Origin: Oncomelania hupensis
Lineage: Eukaryota > Mollusca > Gastropoda > Littorinimorpha > Pomatiopsidae
Reading direction: 5' to 3'
Assembly: GCA_036898135.1 (NCBI GenBank)
Contig: CM072511.1
Location: 47,591,581 to 47,655,580, forward strand
DNA: 64,000 bases
Shown here: positions 1 to 14,700 of the stretch, piece after piece
How the letters are laid out: each line of letters begins with the position of its first letter
Position numbering within the stretch: position 1 is the first letter of the stretch
Notes under the pieces: generated by a model
The model's input: the letters and a program-made list of their open reading frames with translations, nothing else
Database searches by the model: none
Told to the model about the DNA's origin: nothing
Position numbers and translations under genes: made by a program

Positions 1-2979
<2,979 letters not shown>

Positions 2980-3209
2980 TTTGACGCTATGGTAAATAAA
3001 ATTAGGGTGTTCTACTTTTATTGTACAAATGTTGGAACATATTTGTGACTATGAAATTTAAAAAAAATATATTATGGTGCATGCTTGAATATATTATGAC
3101 TTTCATGTAATCTAACATTATTTTATAATGTAAAATTTTATATTATTTTATTCTTATTTTGATATCATAGTTTTTTTTAGAAAACCCTAGCAGACGTGTA
3201 TTTTTAACA
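2980..3209. promoter_or_regulatory. Candidate bidirectional promoter, coiled-coil gene / NGLY1
   Basis: This 230-bp stretch separates the divergent start codons at 2979 (minus) and 3210 (plus). It must hold both 5' UTRs and probably both promoters. It is strongly AT-rich with T and A runs and has no clear TATA box tied to either gene. No transposon is visible in it. The promoter call is inferred from gene layout only. Confidence 0.4.
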
Positions 3210-6200
3210 ATGGCGTCAAGAGAAAACGCAACCGAACTTTTGTTTCGTGAAAATTCGAGGGAAGCTTTTCTTGCGGCATCGGAACTGCTTCTGAAACTTG
3301 CAGATAATGTTCTATCTCACCCTCTTGAGATGAAATATCGTCGGATCAGACTTTCAAATCCCTTGGTGGAATCGAAACTACTCCCTGTTTCTGGAGGCAT
3401 GGAGTGCTTGTTTGAAATGGGATTTGGAGAGGATCAGGTAGGCATAGCAATATGATACTGTCTGAAAAGGTCAACCTAGGAATGTGACATTGCAGCATAA
3501 AATTGAAAAGTGACTGAGACTTGCAGTTTTGATGTTAATGTGTGGTCTTAAGCTTAAATTTCATGAAAATAACATTTTAAACAAAATGTCTTTTCTGTTT
3601 ACAGCTCTGTGCTTGGTAATTGGGGTGAAGGTGGCATGTGTCGCGTGTGACAGTGGACAAAAGAAATTTTTTATTAAATTAAAGAAAATAACAGCTAAGC
3701 AATTTCCAAACACAGCCCAAGTAAGCATATTACTATTGAAGAAAAAGTATTAATTTACTTTTAGTATAAAGCATTTACCAGTACAAAATTTTGAAATGAT
3801 AACTTTGTCCTGTCACACGCAACCAAACCATGAAGTTTATTTTTTCAAGAAAACAATCAAAACAACTTTAATAAATACCATCCATAGTTTATTTACCAGT
3901 TTACATCTCAAGAAATAAGATATTTTACTATAAATTAATAAGTTCTATTTTAATAAGCATTTTACCATCCATATATTTTGACTTGTCTTTGTCACAACCG
4001 ACACGTCACAACCAATAAACACTGAAATCATGAATTTACTTGTAAAAAGATGGTCATGGAAGAAAAAAGTAATTGCAGCATAAAAAAGTAAACAAAAAAG
4101 GACAATGCTTTTAAAGAAAATGTATAAATTTATTTCAAGTATATCATTATCAGTATAAAAGGTTAAACTTAAAGTGAAAATGTTGTCCTGTCGCACGCGA
4201 CCAAACCATGAAGTATATTTTTTCAAGAAAACAATCAAAACAACTTTAATAAATACCATCCATAGTTTATTTGCCAGTTTACATCTCAAGAATTAAGATA
4301 TTTTACTATAAATAAATAAGTTCTATTTTAATAAGCATGTAGTGATGTACCATCCAAATAAAACACTTTTTTTTGTCTTTGCCACAACCGACATGTCACA
4401 TCCAATGAACACTAAAATCATGATTAACTAGTAGAATTTTAAAGTAAATTGAGTAGAACAAAAAAAAAGGTGAATGGCATATTTACTCATTTGCATCCTA
4501 GCACAAGAAACTTAGAAAGATTTAAATAAACTCTGCAAAACAAAGCAGTCAAGGAATCACTTCGTCTTTGATCACTAAAAGTAAAAAACGAAAGCAAATT
4601 TAAAAGCACATGTTTTCATCAGTGCATCAAGTGCGAAAAATGTAAAATAGCATCTGTAATTTAATTTTTAACATAGAATAAACCAGTTTATGTTAAGATA
4701 AAAATATTTTCTTACAATATTGATAGACTCTTTCAGTCTTTGATTGGTCGTGACATGTGGTCGGTCGTGACAAGGAAAAAACTAAATCGATAGAGAAACA
4801 CCAACCTGGTCTTTTCAAAGCATCCATCTTGGAATGAAAACTTTGGATCGGAAATCTCAAGAGACTTTCGCTGTAACTATTTCCGCGTGAAAAGGTACTA
4901 ATCGTCATCAATTTGTTAAATTTTCGGATTGGAAATGATGGTTACCGAAAGACAAAGGAATTACTTACGTTCAATTTACGATAAATTTGCTATGAAAGAA
5001 TTATTATTTTCCTACAAAAAAAACATAAATTAGTGAGGATAAGTAATGTTTAATCTGTCAATGATTTGTTTCTTATTTAATCAGCATGGATGTTTAGCTA
5101 TCTAAGAAGAAAGGCAAGCAACGTTGAGACAAAGTAGGTCACGACCGAACACGTCATTTTTACAAACCCCCTAAACATAAATAAAAATGTTTTGCAAAGC
5201 TGAAAGACATTTAAAGTTAAAAATTAACATTAATGCAACACATCAAACATAAAAAGTTCATTTGTTTCACTCAATTTTATTGAAAACGCGATGGAGTTTT
5301 TTCAGGTCACACAGAATGTCACATTCGCGCCAACAAAATTTTATCAATGTTTAGTGGAAAAATAGCAATAAAAACTTTTTTCAACCTTTGTGTGTGTATC
5401 TACCTAGTTATATTGCTTTTTTAAATACAAAGAAAAAGCTTTAATACATAACCGAAATATTTTTTTTTATGGTTCAAAGACTGCATGCTTCCTTGTGGTC
5501 ACATTTTGAGACAGCATCATATATTAGAATGAATGAACATTGAGGCTTAACGGCTACACCCACCATTGGAGATATAGCAGACCACGGTGGCCAAATGGTA
5601 GAGCTTTGGCTTGCGGATCTGAAGACACTTTACACCCGTTTCCTACTCCTTCGGATGAGAGTATACACTGAGGTCTAGTCTGTGTGTCGCATACATTCCA
5701 TCATTACAGACTTTAGTTTAAAGATCTTGACGCTCATGTCCTAGACGGGTGAGTGCCGGTGACAAATACACACCCAGCATACACCTAAGTGCAGCAAGTT
5801 TCTTCAACATATTGAAGTTGGCTGCCTACAACAAAGAAGAAGTAGAAGAACACCCCAGGCCAGGGAACAAGGGGTAAGGACCTAAATAACACTGAGCAAT
5901 CTTACTACTAAAATGGACAGCGAAAAATGACCACTTTGATTTCGCATTTCGCCCACCACGGATTTGAACCTGGGTCATCAGTGTGCCAGGTGAAAGCTCT
6001 ACAGACAGATGATATTAGCATTATTGTCTGCAGGCTAAACATTTGTATCAGTCAAATGTTTGACAATATCAGTGGAATGGTGTATTTTAGTATGAAGAAG
6101 GTTACACACCAATAACACAGGCAATAGGAACTAGGAAGTGTACTGACGGTAATGACAACAATTAACAGTGATTGAGTTAAGCATTTTGAAGCAGTTGATA

Positions 6201-8901
6201 AAAATGATAGTGCCAAAACAAACCATATAATTTATATGTTAGAGAAGTTTGTTTCTGGTCCTGGAAACAAATGTCATGATTAATAATTCAGGCCGAATAA
6301 ACTGAAACTTTGCACACTGGACCCAATCTCCCCAAGACTTGTTAAAGAAGCTAGAAATTAAACTGAGGAAACCATCTGAACAGGTTTTGAACTCCCAGTC
6401 CCAACAATTTATGACGGCTTGCTAACTGATTTGAATTCACCAAGACCAAGGTCTGACACTCCTTCTCATTCCAAATTAAGTAAGGGTCTGAGTTAACAGT
6501 GCAGCATCTTCTCTTTCTATTCCTATTACTAGTATTAGTATTCCTATTCTATTCCGTAACTCTGAGGTCATAGGGGCACCACAGATGATCGTTTAACCAG
6601 CGTACTCCATCTTTCCCTGTCCTCAGCAACCCTGATTGTTTCGCTCAGTGTCAAACCAGTCCATTCTCGAATGTTGTCTTCCCACCTCTTTTTCGGTCTC
6701 CCTCTTCTTCTATCCCCTTGCACTGTGCCTTGCAGGATGGTCTTTGCAAGACCTGATGATCTGGTGACGTGGCCATACCATCGGAGTTTCCGTTTTTTCA
6801 CCACTGTGAGCAGGTCATCGTGTTGTCCAATGGCTTGTGTGATGGTCTGTCGGACTTCATCGTTGGTGATGTGCTGGGTATAGGAAATGCCCAGAAGTCG
6901 AACTGTAGCACCTCATCTCCATGCTTTGTATTCTTCGTTGTAGATCTGCTGCGAGGGTCCATGCATAGGAAGATGGAGATGACAAGGGAGCGCAGTAGTC
7001 TTACCTTGGAATGTGGACTGATGGTCCTGTCTTTCCAAATTGGCTTCAACCTCGCCAGGTCAGCAGTTTTTGCGATCCTGGAGAGGACTTCCTGTCAGGA
7101 CCCATTGTCTGATACAATGGCTCCTAAATATTTGAAGCTATGCACTGTGTTGAGGGATTGGCCTTGGACTTTGAATGAAGTTTGATGTCCGTGTTAATGC
7201 CATTGGTGTTGTTGGTCATCATTTTGGTCTTCTCTGCACTTATTTCCATTCCATATGCTCTGCAGGTGATGTCAAGCTTCTGTAACAGCTATTCAAGTCC
7301 TTGTTCCTCTCCAGCCAATCCATTAATGTCATTGTCATCCACAAGAAAAAAAGGTTGGAGATTGCTCTTCCCGTCAAGAGAACACGCAACCGAACTTTTG
7401 TTTCGTGAAAATTCGAGGGAAGCTTTTCTTGCGGCAAGATGGCTTCGCTCAGTGTCAAACCAGTCCATTTTCGAATGTTGTCCTCCCACCTCTTTTTTGG
7501 TCTCCCTCTTCTTCTACCTCCTTGCACTGTGCCCTCCGTTTCTTCACCACTGTGAGCAGGTCATCGTGTTGTCCAATGGCTTGTGTGATGGTCTGTCAGA
7601 CTTCGTCGTTGGTGATGTGTTGGGTATAGAAAATGCCCAGAAGTCTTCTGTAGCACCTCATCTCCATGCTTTGTATTCTTCATTGGAGATCTGCTGGGAG
7701 GGTCCATGCTTCGCAAACATATAGGAAGATGGAGATGACAAGGGAGCGCAGCAGTCTTACTTTGGAATGTAGACTGATGGTCCTGTCTTTCCAAATGAGG
7801 ACTTCCTGTTGGGATCCATTGTCGGATACAATGGCTCTTAAATACTTGAAGCTATGCACTGTGTTGAGGGATTGGCCTTGGACTTTGATGTCCGTGTTAA
7901 TGCCATTGGTGTTGTTTGTCATCATTTTGGTCTTCTCTGCACTTATTTTCATTCCATAAGCTCTGGAGGTGGTGTCAAGCCTCTGTACCAGCTGTTCAAG
8001 TTCTTGTTCCTCTCCAGCCAATCCATCAATGTCATCCGCAAAACGAAGATTGGAGATTGCTCTACCCCCTATGCTGACTGTGCCTTCGTGATCTGCAAGG
8101 GCATCTGACATGATGCGCTCTAGGAAGATGTTGAAGAGTGTTGACTGTTGGAGAGAGTAGGCATTCCTGACGCACACCGATTGTTGTTATGAACCAGTTT
8201 CCGATTGCGCTGTTGTGGAGGACTGCACTGGTAGCCTTGTCATACAGGCTTTTGATGACTTCAATAATTTTAGGGCTGATGTTGTACACTCTCATGGTTG
8301 CCCTCTTCTCTTTATATATTATTAAATATGTATTTAATTTTAAACTTCTGTGTTATACATGTTTTAGGATGGACAGTATTTATCACTGCCTGTTACAAGC
8401 AGCTTGACAGTGCTGAGGCAGGTGAAAGATGATCTGACCCGTTTGAGAGCACCACTTCTAGCTGCTGGTGGTGACAGAGCATCACAAACAAGTAAGCAAA
8501 ATCTGATCTTTCACTCTCTGAGCTGTGTTATTTGCAAATTACTCTTTGCATTCAAATCTATGTATCAAAATCCAATGACTGTTGCATTATTTTTTATTCT
8601 GATTGTACCAAATAATATTCAGTTAACACAAAGAAGGATCATTCCGATAGACTGCTATATAAATAATGATGACATTCCGCACGAAAGCAGTCATCATGTT
8701 AGAAAACTCAGGGGAGGCAATCCGATGCATAGCGACTAGTAAACAAACCTCGAGTGTCGATTGCAGCTAATCAGTCACTTTTTAATTTACGACCTGGAAT
8801 GTGTAGTAAATACGCACAGATGCTTGTGAAGCAATAAGTAAAAGATCCTTTTTGGTAATAAAACAGTACAAGAATATGTGCCAAAAAATGGTTTAGATAT
8901 A

Positions 8902-8953
<52 letters not shown>

Positions 8954-11674
8954 TGATGTATGTAGATGTGTTTCAGAATGACGAAGCTTGAGACCAAACT
9001 TGGTGACCAAAAACCGATAGTCTAACACTCAAAAAAGTTCCTCCCGATGGCAAAAAAATCCAGCGTAAAAATAGATCTGCTTGAACAAGAACAAACACAA
9101 TGGTTCTTTAACAAGACGCTAAGCTGCAGTGCAGTAGATGTAGGCCTAATGGTAGAGCTTTGTCTTGCGGATCTAGTGAAGGTCCCGGGTTCGAGCCCAG
9201 GCCGGGGCATTGTGTTGTGTCCTTGGGAAAGACACTTTACTCCCGTTTCCTACTCCTTCGGATGAGAGTATAAACCAAGGTCTAGTCTGTGTCGCATACA
9301 TTCCATCATAACGGACTTTAAAGATCCTGACACTCATGTCCTAGACGGGTGAGTGCCGGTGACAAGAACACACCCAGCATGCACCTAGGTCATTCTACCC
9401 CATCCCTGGCTGCCCAGGAATGTGCTCAGTTGTCTGGGGCGTTGGGCGGCTTGAGTTAGATACTGTATCGGCCAGCGCCTTGAGCAGCTCTTGAGCTGAA
9501 AAAGCGCTATATAAGAACGAATAAATAATAATTATAAATAATCTTTCAGTAAACAAATTGATGACAAACCCCAAGGGTTTTAGAATGACACAGCCCGAGA
9601 CCAAAATTAGTCACCAAAACTTGATAGTCTAGCACTTCAAAAAGTTAATCCCGAGGGCAAAAATTATCAGTGTAAAAATGCGCTATTGCTATGCTAATTG
9701 ATAACCCAAATCATGCCAAATTCATTGATATGAAAGTCACTACATATCCAGATATATGTGCTGAACGCTGTTTTCTATCAATGGTGGCAATGACAGCATA
9801 CTGCCTATGCATAGATTCTGCACCTCGTGGGTACTCATTTCCTATCCCTAATAGCCCTTGCTCAAGCCCAATATAAGAAAGACTGCCGATGAACATGCTA
9901 TTATTTGTTATTCGAGAAAGGCTAAACAAGACAACATTTGACTTGACCAGCGTTGAACAAGATGCTAAGCTGCAGCGCAGTAGATGTAGGCCTATTTTAT
10001 AGTTGAGTTCAAAAACGGTATAGATCTAGCTTTAATGTTATCAACTCTACAGGCCACATTGGTTTCCAGACAACAAAAAGCGAATACAAACACAGTATTA
10101 TTATTATTCTTTTTAACATTATAATCACTATTGAGCTTGATTTGTTTCACGTAGGCCTATACAGTTTGATTGCAAAATGGCCAGTTCTACAAATACTCAC
10201 CTTATTTCATCCTACGAGAATGTGCAGTTAATAGCACACCATTGATCACTCCCACACGTCTTTAAGTAGAATTTCCGCTAAGTACAGTGTATCGTTCCAT
10301 ACCGTAGGCCATTTTCTATCACGATGACCGCTTGATGGCACTGGCAACTTTCGGTTTTGCGTGTCCGGAAGTTATGTTCCTTCTTTGTGAAACAAAACTT
10401 TGGTTGATTGTACTGATTGCATACATGTATTGCACAGCTTTATTCAGTGGTTAATATTTAGTTCTGTTTGTGATGTCAATACAGATTAAAAATAAAATAC
10501 AACTTTATTGTCCATTAACTCTTTGCCTGCCAGGCATGTTTCCACGTTTGTGCCAGACATTTCTCTGGCACCGGAAAGAAAGTTCAGTACCTTAGGCATT
10601 TAAGCTACCGTTCTTTCAATAATAGTTGTTAAATAGACATATTTCATATCAAATTAAAGGTAAAAGAGTGAAGAATAAGAAGAAAAAAAACCCACAAAAT
10701 GTTAATTTGAAATGTTATTATTGAAATATGTGTTTTGAAAGCATGTTGATCTTTTTGAAATGATAAAATAAAATAAAAATATTTCTACATACCACAGTGA
10801 TAAAAAAAATCTGGAGGAATAATTCCAATCACTGAATCAGCTTCACACACCAGAAAAAAAATTTATTTAGGATCAAAATACACTTTACAGTTTGAAATTA
10901 TATTGATTATTAGCAGAGTTTGACACACTGTCGATTGTGCCCATCACAATGTTTAGTAAAATGCACAAAAAACACTCTAAAAGTAAAAACGAATCAATTT
11001 GAAGAAACCACGAGCGTGTCGATCGAGAACAAAAGTAGAAAGAGTTATCTCTCTTTGGTTAAAATAAAACTTGGATTGGAATGAGCAAAAAAACGGAATG
11101 AAACGGAATACTGAAATCGACGATATATCGTAGATTGGCAAAAACATGGCGGCTCAGATCGACGATATATCGTCGATTGACAGGCAATGAGTTAAAAAAC
11201 ATTAATTTGACAAATATGAAAGAATAGAAGTATACTCGTTAGTAAGAATGGGTAAAGCACGGTCTTAATCGTGTTTTTGTAATTTTATTTCTAAAACAAT
11301 TTGTTTGACTCCTTATTGTCCATTTTTATCGGGAAATTCTGGGCCACCTCCCCTGGGGAAGGTGTAGTTGTAGCCTGTGGCGCGCTCAAACCCAACCTAC
11401 TAAATATTAGTTGTGTTTTTGAAATTTTGCTGGGGGAGCAAGTCGGAGTACCCGGAGAAAACCCCGGAGACATTGCCCGAGTCAAAAGTAATTAATATTC
11501 TGAGAAATATAACTCCCAGAGGCAGGATCGATGCCACACCTGTCAGGCGCCTTTGGTTTCTAGCCTGTGGACAAGGCAAGTTAGTCCCACCTTAGACCCT
11601 GCCGCCACAATCTTTAATTAGATCTTGAACCGAGTTTGGACAAACCTATATATATATCTCTCTCTTACTTCTTA

Positions 11675-11762
<88 letters not shown>

Positions 11763-14700
11763 CAGATCTGAATCCCATTTAGATGTCAAACAACATTTAC
11801 TCTGTTGTATTCTACTTGTTTGTGTCCAATTGCAAAGAGAAGCGCTCCTTTTAAGTGTAACTATCATTGAACCTAATTTACATAAAGAAAAAGAGAGAGA
11901 TTTCACTTATATAGCGCACTTACAAGCCCAGACTCAGAGAGCTTCTCAAGGCACTGGCCCATAATATCCAGCAATCACAAAATAGTTTGCTGAAAACAGG
12001 ATTTGAACCCACGTCGCCCAAGACGCACTCACACAAATCGTGCGCTCTGACCACTGAGCTATCCCTGCCACCATACACACTCTTCTTTCAGCAAATCAAA
12101 ATTGAGGATCAGGGTTCATTTTAAAAAGTTCCCACAGCATGCGATGAAACCCTAAAATTAAAAGAGGCTGATAAGCATTGTGATTGTGAACTATCAAAAG
12201 CTACGATTTAGATCGCATTTATTTATCCATTTAAGAACTTTATAAGCAAATCTAGTTTGTATGGATTATGAATCCGAGAAAAGGTTTGAAGAATCTCCAA
12301 AGTCCAAGAACCTTCCAGTTCAGACAGGCTTTAGTTCAACATAGTTATGTATCAAGATTGTATGCAAGATGTGCTCAGTAAAGACACAATTTGTTTCCTG
12401 AGACTGAGAGTGATGTGCATTTACAAATAGTGCTAAGAATGAATTCATTCATTCAATGTTGATGCATGATGATGTTGATTGTTTATACATCATGCATATC
12501 TTATAGATATATATATACACTTAACTTTTTAAGGCAACTCTTCTGCTCCATTGGCTTCAAGACAAAGCAGCACTATTTCTGCTTCACCTACTTCAATTCC
12601 TAATGCAAGACAAGCTTCAGCAGCTGCTAATGCAGGGGTGAACCAGCAACAGAGGGCTACACCCCAAGCATCTGCTGGGGGGGCTGCATGTGCTACAGGG
12701 GATGGTGCGACTCGTCCAACAACACATAGTGCTTCCCCAGGACCTGCTGGGCAGGCCAGACCAACACAAACTGTGCAGGATCTAAGGGTAAGCTGTTGGT
12801 GATTAGATAGAAGTGTCTCCATTGTTTTGAAAATATGACAGAAGGGTCATGGCAGGAAAAGTGTGTGCATTGTTTAATTGCCATCTTCCCGCTCACCCCT
12901 CCTTCAATCATGTGAATCCATGAAGAATGCTATTGTGAGGAAAATCTTTGTTCCTTAATATGCTCAAGTGTGTTTGTTTTATAAATTTAATGTACAGTTA
13001 AAATAATGTCATTTTTTAAAAATTTCAGCGCAAAGAGGTAGACTTCTTGCAGCGCATTAAGACTACAATGACCCATGTGATGATGTACGAGGATCCTAAT
13101 CTGCAGCAGAAAGCACGGTCTGTCATCCCGGTGTCTAGACTGATGGCTAATGCCGAGTCTCTGATTCAATCTCCGCAAGCACCATTTGTAAGAGAAAGAG
13201 TGCAAGGTGATATCAACGATTGCCTGCTCATAGAGCTGCTGGACTGGTACAAAAAATCATTTTTCTCTTGGGTGGACTCCCCTCCTTGTGAAACATGCGG
13301 TGGGACAACGCACCACGCAGGATCGGCCACTCCAACAGAAGCTGAGCAGATGTGGGGAGGGTCGCGTGTGGAAACACACAAATGTGACACCTGTGGAAAC
13401 CTGACACGTTTTCCAAGATACAACCACCCTGGCAAGCTGCTGGACACTCGCAAAGGCCGTTGTGGAGAATGGGCCAATTGCTTCACTCTGTGTTGCAGAG
13501 CGCTTGGCTTTGAGGCGCGGTATGTTCTCGACTGGACGGATCATGTATGGACTGAGGTTTATTCAAGGTCACAGAAGCGGTGGGTGCATTGTGATCCATG
13601 CGAGAATGTGTGTGACAAGCCTTTGTTGTACGAACAAGGTTGGGGGAAGAAGCTAACATATGTCCTAGGATTCTCCAAGGATGATGTACAAGATGTCACA
13701 TGGCGTTATTCGGCTAAGCATCGTGAATTGCTGACCAGGAGGCAATCATGCAGAGAAAACTGGCTGGTACAGGTCATCCACAGGTTGTGTGGCCAGAAAA
13801 TGCATGCCATGGATGAGCAAAGGAAACAAGAAATGTTGCAGCGTCTAATAGTTGAACTAGTGGAGCTCATCACCATCAAGTCAGAGGTGGCCCAGTCATT
13901 ACCAGGACGATCTACAGGATCTTTAGCCTGGCGAAGAGAGCGTGGTGAGCTAGGAAATAACAATGCCCAGGGAGCATCGGTACCTCTTCTACGACAGTAC
14001 ACCTACCGTCTGCTCCAGGAAGAAAAACACAGTGAAGTTATGCACATTAAGTATAGCTGTGCCAAGGACATGTATGAGCGTGTTTCTGCTCACAGCATCA
14101 CTACAGGCAAATGGTATTCCTGCGCTAATGGTGTGGGAGTGTTCCGAAAGGAAGAGAGTGACTGGAAGATGGCATACATAGCAAGAGAGGAAGGAGCGGA
14201 CATGGGGGAAATATCATGGGTGTTTGATTTTTCAGGTAACTAATTTAATAACTAAGATTGATTCTAAAAGATAAAGAGATAGATTCTGCAAAATAAAGAG
14301 AAAAAGTTCTTATTGTTGCTAGTAACTTTTTTCAGTTTATTGCTTCTGTAGGCTGTTCTCTTTTAACCTTTGAGAATAAAGAACTGAAATGGTACATTGC
14401 AGATTTTTTTTTTAAAAGTAGTATAATTATTAAAATATAACCTTCACTTGCCCAAATTTTTCTTCTGGATTTAGATTTAGTTATATCTATCTTTTATGCA
14501 GTTCATGAGTTAGTGATTTTTTTTCCCCCAGAGGAAGATTTGCGCATCAACAAACTGCAGTTGAAGGCAACAAGTGCAGTGTTTGAAAATGGCTCTGTTG
14601 ATTGGAGAATATGCTCAGATGGCAACTGCTTTTCTATACCAGGTTAGTAGTTTTGGTGTTAAAAATAGCAGCTGACCTAATTTTAAAAAAGAAAAATTTT

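Noticed and set aside
6568..6804. 78-codon minus-strand frame as a host gene
   Set aside because: It is the C-terminal part of an RTE-like reverse transcriptase in a broken copy.
12529..12822. Minus-strand frame opposite NGLY1 exon 3
   Set aside because: It is the shadow of the Ala/Gln-rich NGLY1 linker; the plus strand has matching splice sites and phase.
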